The translations under genes were made by a program, and so were the position numbers. Below are positions 16,812-24,423 of a DNA stretch of 50,705 nucleotides, piece after piece. How positions within the stretch are numbered: position 1 is the first letter of the stretch; each line of letters starts with the position of its first letter. This DNA is from JAABRU01 sp050180235. GTDB lineage: Bacteria; Desulfobacterota; Desulfobacteria; Desulfobacterales; Desulfococcaceae. The stretch spans positions 1 through 50,705 of the forward strand of contig JBFXEJ010000035.1 in assembly GCA_050180235.1 (NCBI GenBank), given 5' to 3'. The notes below the pieces were generated by a model. It was not told where the DNA came from. It worked only from the letters and a program-made list of their open reading frames with translations, and did not search any database.

Positions 16812-19800
16812 CAGCACTTTTCTTACCATCCCTGCCAGTTCGCCTGTCACCACAGGTTTCATGAGAAATCCCCTTATCCCCATTGAAGCAGCCCGATCCG
16901 CGTTGATTTTTTCACTGAAACCCGTGCATATAATCAGAGAAATATCCGGTCTGATCCGCATCATTTCCATAGCAACCTGATCCCCGGTCATATCCGGCAT
17001 GGCCATATCTGTAATAACCAGATCAAAACTGCCCGGATCAGCTCTGAAAGCAGCCAGTGCATCCGGACTGCGGGTGTAAGCAGATATCCGGTATCCCAGT
17101 TTTTCCAGTATGATCTGCTCCATGCTGACAATCTGCTCCTCATCGTCTACCAGCATGATTCTTTCAGAACCTGTGGGATATTCCCGTATTTCATGCAACT
17201 CCCTTTCGCCTTTGATTTCTTCCAAAAGGGGAAGATACACATGAAAGGCCGTTCCCTTTCCGACTTCACTGTATACACGGATATCCCCGCCGTATTCCTT
17301 CACAATGCCATGCACCACAGAAAGCCCCATGCCTGTGCCTTTTCCCATTGGTTTGGTGGTGAAATAGGGGTCAAATATTTTGGAAATGATGGCTTTGTCA
17401 ATTCCGGTTCCTGTGTCTGATACAGTGAGGCATAAATACTTGCCTGCCTTCATCATGGGCCCGGGCCGATCCTCCTCTCCAAATTCCCTTTCTTTCAGTT
17501 CCATGTGTATGGAACCGCCCTTTTTCTCCACAGCATGATACGCGTTGGTGATCAGGTTCATGGCAATCTGGTGCACCTGCACAGGATCTGCGGAAACCAG
17601 TCCACAGTCTTTCTGAATATTGTTTGTGATTTCTATATTTGACGGGATTGTCGCTCGTGAGAGCTTCAGCACTTCTTTGAGAACCGGCTGTATGCGAACG
17701 GGCATTTTTTCAGGATTGGACTGACGGCTGAAGGCCAGTATCTGCTTTACCAAATCTCTGGCCCGTTCCGCGGCTGTCAGGATTTGTCTGATACTGTCAT
17801 GTGCAGGATTTTCCGGGGGAATGTCAAGGAGAAGCATTTCTGAAAATCCCATGATCGGGAAGAGAATATTGTTGAAATCATGGGCTATGCCTCCGGCAAG
17901 AGAGCCAATGGCCTCCATCTTCTGAGCCTGTGCCACCCTTTTTTCCAGTTCCAGTTCTTTGCTGATGTCGCGGGTGATCCATACAAAATTCACAATGTTC
18001 CCATCCTGATTTTTCACCGGGGCTATGGAGCATTCTGCCGTGAACAGGGTGCTGTCTTTGCGTTTGTTGACAAGCCGTCCGCTCCATCGTCTTCCTGCAA
18101 GAATGATTTCCCACATATCCCTGTAGAATGCCGCATCCTGGTGCCCGCTTTTGAAAATGCGCGGGTTCTTTCCTATGAGTTCCTCCCTGCTGTAACCCGT
18201 GATATGGGAAAAAGCCGGATTTACATAAATAATACAGCCGTCCGTGCCGGTAATGACAATACCCTCGGATGCCTGACTGACAGCCTCGGCAAGTTTGTTC
18301 AGTTCCTGCTCCGCGAGCTTGCGATCTGTAATATCCATGAAAATCGTGGCAAAACGTCCGGGTTCGGGTCTGTATGCCGTTACAGCATAATATCTGTCCA
18401 GTTCCCGGCTGTAATTTTCAAAATGCCGGGCTTCCCCTGTAGTTGCCACTTTGGCATAGGTTTCTATCCAGTAAGATTCTATGCCCGGCATTACTTCAAG
18501 CACTGTCTTTCCCACCAGTTTATCTGCTTTTAAGCCCGTGAGTTTTTCAAAAGCCGGATTCACCTCCAGAAAACGGCAGTCACGCGGATTTCCCTTTTCA
18601 TCCAGTATGATCTCATGCAGGGCAAAACCGGAGGAAAGATTGTGAAACAGCAGCCGGTAGCGTTTCTCGCTCTCCCGAAGAGCATCTTCCGCGTGTTTGC
18701 GTTCCGTAATATCCATAAGGGTTCCGGTGACAGCGGGTTTTTCCCTGAAAAAAATGGAAGAGCCAAACACTTCAATATGAATGGTTTCTCCGCTTTTCTT
18801 TATGCCCCTGAATTTGTAGCGTATGGATTTTACTTCTCCGGACAGGCGTCTGCGGATCTGCTCTTCCACATAAGGTAAATCATCCGGATGGGCAAGATCA
18901 TGAAAAGACTTTGTGTTAAGGATTTCACTTACCGAATATCCGAAAATTTCTGCAAATTTCGGATTGACATATCTGAAAGCATTGTCCTGCATCAGATATA
19001 TGCCCACCAGCGACTGTTCAGCAAAATTCCGGAACTTTTTTTCTGATTCCTGCAGCGCATACTGTGTCTTTTTGTACTCTGTAATGTCACGGGTGATGGA
19101 AAGAATTATTTTTTCCCCATTGATATGCAGAAGACAGGCCGACATAAGTCCGATCCGGATATTCCCGTCCTTTCTCCGGAATCCGGCTTCCATATTTTCC
19201 ACAAGTCCCTGTTTTTTCAGCATGGCAAGCAGACGCTCCCTGTCTTCGGGATTTTCCCATATCCTGAGATCAAGAGAAGCTTTTCCAATGCATTCCTCAC
19301 GGGTGTATCCCATGATTTTGGTGAATCCTTCATTAATTTCATTGTAAACACCGTCAGAAGCCCTGTTCAGGTTGATGGCATCGGGACTTGTGCGGAATGC
19401 CATACGGAATTTTTCCTCGCTTTGTTTCAGTGATTCCTCTATCCGTATATGATCGGTGATGTCCCGGGCAGCCGCATAGATAATTTCGCCATGAGGAAAG
19501 GAACGCCATTCCAGCCAGCGAAAGGTTCCGTCTTTGCAGCGGTAGCGGTTGGTGAAATTGAGAATCTGTTTCTGTGCTTTAAGTTGTGACACTGCCTGAA
19601 GGGTGGCCTCCAGATCATCGGGATGAACAAAATCAAAAAAACGCCGCCCTTCCAGTTCTTTCACGGTGTATCCAAGCGCGGTCTCCCACTGCGGGTTGAC
19701 TCTCCGAAAATAACCGTAAGTATCCGCTATGCAGAACAAATCCAGTGCTGTGCTGAAGTAGCTGTCAAGCTCTTCTGTTTTTTCCCGCAAAGAACAGAGA

Positions 19801-20501
19801 ACATTGTCCCTCTCCTTCAGCATACGGGCCAGCCGGACATTGCTGTAACCCAGATCAGAAATCATCCCTGCCAGTTTGGTGTAAAAACTCATGACCGTGC
19901 TTACGGTTTCCCGTGTCCAGCGCGGCACCCGTTCCAGCGCGGCCAGATATTCTTTTTCATCAAATCCGTATTTCTGTGCCTGAAATCGGAAGGTTTCTCT
20001 GTCCGGCTCCTCATCTGCAAACAGAAACTGCCCCAGAAACAGACTCCCCGCGCGTCTGCCATCCACCATAATGGGCGTTGCCATGTCCCACATATTGTTT
20101 TTGCAGCAGTAGATGCGGAAGGTTCCGGGTTCAATTCCATTGGAAAGTTTTATATCACTTTCCAGACAGTTTTTGCAGATTTCCGGATGCACACGGTGAA
20201 AACGTGTGCAGATATCCTGCCACCCTGTGGCCACCAGAATCTTTCCATGCAAATCAAGGATGGCAACACCAATATGGGTAAGGCTGAAGAAGTCATCCAT
20301 CATTGACTGAATCGCATTCACATCAATAATGTCAGACAGTTGGGGAACCTGATCGAACGATTTTCTCCCAAGCTGACAGTCCTCCCCGGCACAGAAACAC
20401 ATCTGTCTTTCCATTGGTGCGGACAGGTTCTGAGCTGCCATAACCTTTTCCAAGTCCTGAACTCTTTTTTCTAATTCTTCATAACTGGGTTTTTCAGACA
20501 T
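16767..20501 (-). CDS. soluble PocR-multiPAS hybrid histidine kinase
   Basis: This is a 1244-residue protein without TM segments. The start chosen is the ATG at 20501 (MSEKPSYEELEKRVQDLEK, a coiled-coil beginning typical of Desulfobacterota PAS kinases); a GTG thirteen codons upstream is possible. Residues about 55-225 are a PocR sensory domain with cysteines (CFCAGEDC at 35-42; Cys98, Cys109, Cys112, Cys132-133) that could hold a metal or small ligand. Five PAS domains follow (about 240-352, 360-475, 485-602, 610-728, 735-850), then HisKA with His874 in GGIAHDFNN, HATPase_c with Asn986 and the DTGTGID and GTGMGL boxes, and a receiver with Asp1165 (ITDMAMPDM) and Lys1215. It is probably a cytoplasmic redox or metabolite sensor feeding a phosphorelay; the signal is unknown. 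It is isolated between two family B MITEs, and no partner regulator is adjacent. Confidence 0.92.
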   Translation of the reverse strand: MSEKPSYEELEKRVQDLEKVMAAQNLSAPMERQMCFCAGEDCQLGRKSFDQVPQLSDIIDVNAIQSMMDDFFSLTHIGVAILDLHGKILVATGWQDICTRFHRVHPEICKNCLESDIKLSNGIEPGTFRIYCCKNNMWDMATPIMVDGRRAGSLFLGQFLFADEEPDRETFRFQAQKYGFDEKEYLAALERVPRWTRETVSTVMSFYTKLAGMISDLGYSNVRLARMLKERDNVLCSLREKTEELDSYFSTALDLFCIADTYGYFRRVNPQWETALGYTVKELEGRRFFDFVHPDDLEATLQAVSQLKAQKQILNFTNRYRCKDGTFRWLEWRSFPHGEIIYAAARDITDHIRIEESLKQSEEKFRMAFRTSPDAINLNRASDGVYNEINEGFTKIMGYTREECIGKASLDLRIWENPEDRERLLAMLKKQGLVENMEAGFRRKDGNIRIGLMSACLLHINGEKIILSITRDITEYKKTQYALQESEKKFRNFAEQSLVGIYLMQDNAFRYVNPKFAEIFGYSVSEILNTKSFHDLAHPDDLPYVEEQIRRRLSGEVKSIRYKFRGIKKSGETIHIEVFGSSIFFREKPAVTGTLMDITERKHAEDALRESEKRYRLLFHNLSSGFALHEIILDEKGNPRDCRFLEVNPAFEKLTGLKADKLVGKTVLEVMPGIESYWIETYAKVATTGEARHFENYSRELDRYYAVTAYRPEPGRFATIFMDITDRKLAEQELNKLAEAVSQASEGIVITGTDGCIIYVNPAFSHITGYSREELIGKNPRIFKSGHQDAAFYRDMWEIILAGRRWSGRLVNKRKDSTLFTAECSIAPVKNQDGNIVNFVWITRDISKELELEKRVAQAQKMEAIGSLAGGIAHDFNNILFPIMGFSEMLLLDIPPENPAHDSIRQILTAAERARDLVKQILAFSRQSNPEKMPVRIQPVLKEVLKLSRATIPSNIEITNNIQKDCGLVSADPVQVHQIAMNLITNAYHAVEKKGGSIHMELKEREFGEEDRPGPMMKAGKYLCLTVSDTGTGIDKAIISKIFDPYFTTKPMGKGTGMGLSVVHGIVKEYGGDIRVYSEVGKGTAFHVYLPLLEEIKGERELHEIREYPTGSERIMLVDDEEQIVSMEQIILEKLGYRISAYTRSPDALAAFRADPGSFDLVITDMAMPDMTGDQVAMEMMRIRPDISLIICTGFSEKINADRAASMGIRGFLMKPVVTGELAGMVRKVLDEKKSGFRVYFPET

Positions 20502-20817
20502 GGTTTTCACTTTCTTTAAGAGATAATATGCAAATTTCACTGCATTTTTGCAGGAAGGGGCTGGAAAAGAATGCCGGAATCCGGCTCTGCTGTACAGGAG
20601 AGGATTGGGAATCGATTTTGGGAAACATGTATATCAGCAGATATGATTCTCTGTCAAATTTTTTTGACACAGAAAATAATCGAAAGCAGAACAGGCTTCA
20701 AGCCTGTTCATAAACATCAGCACAAGGTTCAAGCCTGTGCTGCTTTCCGCAAAGGGCACAATGGAAAAATTTTTTGTGCCCTTTGCGCTTACATTTTTTG
20801 GACTGTCAGAAAAAATA

Positions 20818-20963
20818 GGTAGTGGGTCAAATCCGTTGATAAGGTCTCCCCTCCCTTGAGGGAGGGGCAGGGGGAGGGTGAAAACATCACTGATTATCCC
20901 CCTCCCCTGACCCCTCCCACCAGGGGAGGGGAATTTTTGGATCAACAGATTTGCACCACTACC
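20818..20963. mobile_element. family B MITE, copy 2 (146 bp) with 8-bp target duplication
   Basis: This copy has the same length and orientation as the one at 16606-16751 and is nearly identical in sequence. It starts GGTAGTGGGTC and ends CACCACTACC, and is flanked by AAAAAATA on both sides (20810-20817, 20964-20971). The target sites are A-rich in both cases. Confidence 0.9.
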
Positions 20964-20992
20964 AAAAAATAAATACGGAAAACAGTTTTCCG

Positions 20993-21027
20993 AAAAACCG
21001 GATTTTTCCAAAAAAATCCGGTTTTTT
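20993..21027. terminator. bidirectional hairpin terminator downstream of the nitroreductase gene
   Basis: AAAACCGGATTTTT pairs with AAAATCCGGTTTTTT. On the minus strand it follows the nitroreductase stop (21053) by about 25 nt and has a run of T after the stem. The sequence belongs to the hairpin core of family F. Confidence 0.7.
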
Positions 21028-21052
21028 GAATGCACGAAAACAAAAACAGAAT

Positions 21053-21595
21053 TCAAAAGGTTTCCTGATGGGTGAATTCCTCAATTTCCCTGCGTTTGGG
21101 TGCGGTGGAAATTTTCGCGGGATAACCCAGCGGAATCAGCACCATCAGATCATGCGTATCCGGCACATTGAGCACGGCTGCGGCTTTGTCATGATCCAGC
21201 AGTCCCACAATCACAGTTCCCAGTCCCAGAGAATGGGCAGTCAGACAGATGTTCTGTGTGGCAATTCCCAGATCAAACATATACCAGTCCCCGAATTTGG
21301 TGCTGGGCTGATCATTGTAAAATCCTGAAACCTTTTTCTTCCCGCACACTGCCAGCAGCACAGGAGCGGCAGCAATGGCTTTGGTGGCCGGGTTTTTGGT
21401 GGCAATGGTTTCCTGCAGTTTCAGTTTGGTTTCAGGGTCTTTGACCACTATGATTTCCCATTCCTGACAGTTGGTCCAGGATGGCGCCCATTGCACAGCC
21501 TCCAGAATCTGCTGCAAAGCCTCTTCCGGAACAGCTTTGTCCTCATACTTGCGTATGCTTCTTCTTCCTTTGATAATTTCCATCAAATCCGTCAT
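21053..21595 (-). CDS. nitroreductase family protein
   Basis: This is a 180-residue FMN-dependent oxidoreductase of the small NADH-oxidase/nitroreductase fold, expected to be a cytoplasmic dimer. Family marks are the N-terminal FMN-phosphate motif GRRSIRKY, the AVQWAPSWTNCQEWEIIVV stretch and, near the C-terminus, AHSLGLGTVIVG. The start is the ATG at 21595 with AAAGGAG 8 nt upstream; a TTG two codons earlier sits too close to that site. The substrate is not predictable from sequence; reduction of nitro or quinone compounds, or a flavin housekeeping role, are possible. It is transcribed alone, with tandem repeats upstream and a hairpin terminator downstream. Confidence 0.88.
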   Translation of the reverse strand: MTDLMEIIKGRRSIRKYEDKAVPEEALQQILEAVQWAPSWTNCQEWEIIVVKDPETKLKLQETIATKNPATKAIAAAPVLLAVCGKKKVSGFYNDQPSTKFGDWYMFDLGIATQNICLTAHSLGLGTVIVGLLDHDKAAAVLNVPDTHDLMVLIPLGYPAKISTAPKRREIEEFTHQETF

Positions 21596-21957
21596 TTGCA
21601 ATCTCCTTTTTTTAAGTAATGCATTGTTTCACATGAAATTGTTGCTGTATTCCGAAGCAGTAGGTCGGATTAGCGTCAGCGTAATCCGACACGGTGATTT
21701 TGATAATAAAAAAAATAACGTGGTCATGCAGCAGTGCATTGTTTCACATGAAATTGTGCCTGTATTCCGAAATAATGTCAGCAGTAGGTCGGATTAGCGT
21801 CAGCGTAATCCGACACGGTGATTTTGATAATAAAAAAAATAACGTGGTCATGCAGCAGTGCATTGTTTCACATGAAATTGTGCCTGTATTCCGAAATAAT
21901 GTCAGGATGCCGGATTACGCTGCCGCTAATCCGACCTGCAATTTTCACACTGCTTCC
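21596..21957. repeat. 124-bp tandem repeat block carrying family D arms
   Basis: A 124-bp unit (21660-21783) is repeated almost exactly at 21784-21907. The partial unit beginning TGCATTGTTTCACATGAAAT appears three times (about 21620, 21737, 21861). Each unit starts with the single family D arm GTAGGTCGGATTAGCG; the block ends with an inverted arm (21909-21940). It fills the space between the nitroreductase start and the small membrane protein gene. It is not a CRISPR: the repeat is long and there are no variable spacers. Confidence 0.85.
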
Positions 21958-22161
21958 TTATGATTCATCAGAAGAGTTTTGCGATGTGCTTTCCGAATCT
22001 TCCACACGCTGACATTCGCAGTCCCTGTCATCACAGATATGGCAGTTGTAGTGATCATCAATCTCTTCCTGATCTTCCTCTTCACTTTTTCTGCTCAGAA
22101 TCAGCCAGATGACTGTACCTATTCCCAGAACACCGACCAAAATCAGAAGCATACTCATCAT
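21958..22161 (-). CDS. small single-pass membrane protein with Cys-rich tail
   Basis: This is a 67-residue protein. The start is the ATG at 22161, with AAGGAGG 5 nt upstream (a second ATG follows at once). Residues 3-22 (MLLILVGVLGIGTVIWLIL) form a TM helix; the cytoplasmic-looking tail is very acidic and holds a compact CHICDDRDCEC motif that could bind metal. It ends with a Ser/Asp/Glu-rich tail. I do not recognise a family. It is the third gene of the operon with the enoyl-CoA isomerase and SDR genes (10 bp after the SDR stop), so it may have an accessory membrane or metal-related role there. No function is assigned. Confidence 0.62.
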   Translation of the reverse strand: MMSMLLILVGVLGIGTVIWLILSRKSEEEDQEEIDDHYNCHICDDRDCECQRVEDSESTSQNSSDES

Positions 22162-22171
22162 GACAGCCTCC

Positions 22172-23074
22172 TTATTTTCCGGTGATTTCTTTAAGAGCCG
22201 CATGAACATCCGGATATCTGAAACTGAATCCGTAATGAAGCAGTTTCACGGGAAAGGCACGCTGTCCTGAGAGCAGGACAGATCCAAATTCGCCCATTAC
22301 CGTCCGGATTATGAATCCGGGTGCGGGCAGAAAGGCCGGACGCCAGAGAATTTTTCCCAAAGCTGCGGCAAACTCCTTCTGCCGCACCGGTTCGGGTGCT
22401 GTGAAATTGATCGGGCCATTGATTTCTTTGTTTTCCAGCACAAACAAAATGGCAGAAACCAGATCATCAATATGAATCCAGGGAAACCACTGTTTCCCGC
22501 TTCCCAATGGGCCGCCAAATCCCAGTTTATACGCGGGAAGCATCTGTTTCACTGCCCCGCCGTTTTTCCCCAGCACAATCCCGAACCGGGCTGCCGCGAC
22601 CCGAACCCCTTTTTCCCCGGCACGGAATGCCTCGGTTTCCCAGTCTTTTGCCATTTCCGCAAGAAAATCTTTTCCGCATGGACTGTCTTCAGTAATAAAT
22701 TCATCTGCCATCGGGCCGTAATATCCCACAGCAGAAGTGCTGCACAGCACAGTTTCCCTGTCTTTGGGCAAAGCATCCACCAGATTGCGCGTAGTCAGGA
22801 TTCGGGAATCATACATGGATTTTTTGTATTTTTCCGTCCAGACACTGAAAATGCTCCGGCCGGCCAGATTGACCGCAGCATCGGATTCTGCAACTGCCTC
22901 CTGCCATTTTCCCGGCCCGGATGTATCTGCGGAAATATAACGGAAACGCTCATGCCGGAAAGTTTTGTACTCAGGCCGTGACCCGGTGACTGTAACCTCA
23001 TGCCCCGCGTCCAGCAGCCGTTCCGAGAGATGCGTACCCACAAAACCGGTTCCGCCTGTGACAAATATTTTCAT
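22172..23074 (-). CDS. TIGR01777-type NAD(P)-binding epimerase-like protein (YfcH/SDR39U1 family)
   Basis: This is a 300-residue atypical extended SDR. It starts with the Rossmann motif GGTGFVGTHL, carries AAVNLAGRSIF, then STSAVGYYG (Ser and Tyr of the active site region), and has the C-terminal DUF1731-like part around GKILWRPAFLPAPGFIIRTVMGEFGSVLLSGQRAFP that defines this family. AGGAGG lies 6 nt before the ATG. Length is standard (about 295-300). The biochemical substrate of the family is not established. The gene is the middle one of a three-gene minus-strand operon, 18 bp after the enoyl-CoA isomerase gene. Confidence 0.9.
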   Translation of the reverse strand: MKIFVTGGTGFVGTHLSERLLDAGHEVTVTGSRPEYKTFRHERFRYISADTSGPGKWQEAVAESDAAVNLAGRSIFSVWTEKYKKSMYDSRILTTRNLVDALPKDRETVLCSTSAVGYYGPMADEFITEDSPCGKDFLAEMAKDWETEAFRAGEKGVRVAAARFGIVLGKNGGAVKQMLPAYKLGFGGPLGSGKQWFPWIHIDDLVSAILFVLENKEINGPINFTAPEPVRQKEFAAALGKILWRPAFLPAPGFIIRTVMGEFGSVLLSGQRAFPVKLLHYGFSFRYPDVHAALKEITGK

Positions 23075-23092
23075 GGCAAACCTCCTGTCTGA

Positions 23093-23809
23093 TTATCCGA
23101 TATGATACTGCTCGGATTCAATATACGGCACATCCTCAACATCCAGAGCATGAACAATATGTCTGTAAATCCGTGCCTTCATTTCTTTGACAACCGCTCT
23201 TTTCTTCTTTATTCCTTTGGCAAAGGTCAGGACATCATTCATCAGACTGTCCACATGGCAGGCTTTGCTGATGATATGGTGTTTTTCGCATTCCGCTGCG
23301 GTCAGACGGATGCCCAGATGGTGCATTTCCTCAAGTTTGTAAAAGGGAATGGCTTTTTTCAGCAGTTCCAGCATACCTGGCAGAAAGGGAATGCCCAGAT
23401 CCACTTCCGGAAAGCAGAAATATCCCCTGTCTGAACGCATGAAACGGAAATCAAACGCGCAGCTCCAAATGGCTCCGCCCGCAAACGCGTGTCCGTTCAT
23501 GGCCGCAATGGTAATCATTGGGGATGTAAGGGTTTTTTTGAAAACCCGGTTGAGCAGATAGAAAAACTCCTTGGCTGCGGCATTGTCGCGTTTCTGAATC
23601 ACAGGAACCAGCCACTCCAGATCTATGCCGTTGGAAAATATTTTCTCATGTGCGGAACGAATCACAAGGGTCTGTGCCTGAGTCTGATTTTCAATCTCAT
23701 CCAGTGTTCTGATCACTGCATTCAGAAAATCAGGGTTAAAACGGTTTTCACCGCTGTTAAGGGTGACAAGGGCCACAGTTTCATCCACAGTAAAATCAAT
23801 CATTGCCAT
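23093..23809 (-). CDS. enoyl-CoA hydratase/isomerase family protein
   Basis: This is a 238-residue crotonase-fold protein. The start is the ATG at 23809 (MAMIDFTVDE), with GGAGG about 9 nt upstream; the longer upstream open frame is not supported. The oxyanion-hole motif AAMNGHAFAGGA and the acidic residue in FPEVDLGIPF (about residue 130) fit the delta3,delta2-enoyl-CoA isomerase branch better than classical hydratases, which have two catalytic glutamates. Expected role: shifting double bonds in unsaturated fatty acyl-CoA during beta-oxidation. It is the first gene of the operon driven by the promoter at 23898-23926. Confidence 0.86.
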   Translation of the reverse strand: MAMIDFTVDETVALVTLNSGENRFNPDFLNAVIRTLDEIENQTQAQTLVIRSAHEKIFSNGIDLEWLVPVIQKRDNAAAKEFFYLLNRVFKKTLTSPMITIAAMNGHAFAGGAIWSCAFDFRFMRSDRGYFCFPEVDLGIPFLPGMLELLKKAIPFYKLEEMHHLGIRLTAAECEKHHIISKACHVDSLMNDVLTFAKGIKKKRAVVKEMKARIYRHIVHALDVEDVPYIESEQYHIG

Positions 23810-23897
23810 TTTTTTCATACCTCCGTGCAGAAGGGCGCAGGCCGATCCGGATACGGACGGACTGCTCCCGGTTATAAGGTTTTGGATTAAAAAAACA

Positions 23898-23926
23898 ATA
23901 TTATCATGTTCTGCGTATTCCGTCAA
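23898..23926 (-). promoter_or_regulatory. promoter of the enoyl-CoA isomerase/SDR/small-protein operon
   Basis: On the minus strand TTGACG (23921-23926), a 17-bp spacer and TAATAT (23898-23903) form a good sigma-70 promoter, about 90 nt before the first start codon. Confidence 0.75.
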
Positions 23927-23968
23927 TAAATGAAGATAAAATTTTGAAAACAGTATGTCTGAACATAT

Positions 23969-23990
23969 TATTTTTGTCATGACAAAAATA
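23969..23990. promoter_or_regulatory. 22-bp perfect palindrome, candidate operator
   Basis: The half-site TATTTTTGTCA is repeated exactly in reverse complement with no spacer (centre TGTCATGACA). It lies 43 bp upstream of the -35 box of the fatty-acid operon and about 90 bp upstream of the divergent Cys-rich peptide gene. It looks like a binding site for a dimeric TetR- or MarR-type regulator; which gene it serves is unknown. It has no T tract or loop, so it is not a terminator. Confidence 0.55.
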
Positions 23991-24076
23991 TTTGGGATTT
24001 CTCCTTGCTTTCCCTGTCCGTGAGTGTTACTGTATAAGACATAAATAACAGAGGATTTTAATGAGAGAGGTGAAAA

Positions 24077-24262
24077 ATGGAAACAGCGGTTGTAGCAGTG
24101 ATTGTGGGAATTGCGGTTATTTATACCGCAAAGATTTTTTACAGAAGCACAAAAAAGAAGGGAGCCTGCGGGTGCGGATGTTCATCCTGCCCTTTCCCGG
24201 AAGCCTGCGGGGAAAGGGGCATGGACGGGGGACAGTCCCTGAATGAAACAGAAAATCTGTAA
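24077..24262 (+). CDS. FeoB-associated Cys-rich membrane protein-like peptide
   Basis: This is a 61-residue protein with an N-terminal TM helix (VVAVIVGIAVIYTAKIFY), a basic stop-transfer stretch (RSTKKKG) and the cysteine cluster CGCGCSSCPFPEAC, the pattern of the FeoB-associated Cys-rich membrane protein family. AGAGGTG precedes the ATG by 4-5 nt. Such proteins usually follow feoAB in iron-uptake operons; here the gene stands alone, without feoB in view, so an iron link is inference from family only. An overlapping plus-strand frame starting at 24061 is rejected because it breaks the TM and Cys pattern. Confidence 0.75.
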   Translation: METAVVAVIVGIAVIYTAKIFYRSTKKKGACGCGCSSCPFPEACGERGMDGGQSLNETENL

Positions 24263-24295
24263 AATCCATAATTCTGATCCCAAAAACCCGGAGAG

Positions 24296-24344
24296 CCAAA
24301 CTGAAAGTTTGGGAGATAAAGCCCATAAAAATTTTCAGTTTGGA
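24296..24344. repeat. family E palindromic repeat, copy 2
   Basis: CCAAACTGAAAGTTTGGG is followed by AAAATTTTCAGTTTGG in inverted relation. It has the same motif pair as 9661-9710 and 28745-28807 and sits between two convergent genes. Confidence 0.6.
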
Positions 24345-24423
24345 ATTTCTCCGTAAAGGCATTTTACCATAACCCTTCCCCCATCCCTGATCCGCGGGGC
24401 ATTTTCTGCTCCCTGATCCGCAT

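Larger units (their letters stand above)
20502..21052. other. gap with hairpins, a MITE and a terminator
   Basis: Three short palindromes lie at 20691-20711 (GAACAGGCTTCAAGCCTGTTC centre), 20719-20743 (CAGCACAAGG...CCTGTGCTG) and 20751-20787 (GCAAAGGGCACA...TGTGCCCTTTGC). The family B MITE copy 2 (20818-20963) and a hairpin at 20993-21027 complete the gap. No gene is visible. Confidence 0.6.

Noticed and set aside
16606..20963. Composite transposon made of the two family B elements carrying the PocR kinase gene
   Set aside because: Each element has its own, different 8-bp target duplication, so they inserted separately.
21620..21945. CRISPR array
   Set aside because: Units are 124 bp, adjacent and almost identical, without spacer variation; they contain a dispersed extragenic palindrome.
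24061..24246. Overlapping plus-strand frame starting at 24061
   Set aside because: The frame starting at 24077 has the ribosome site, TM helix and Cys cluster of a known family; the other destroys all three.
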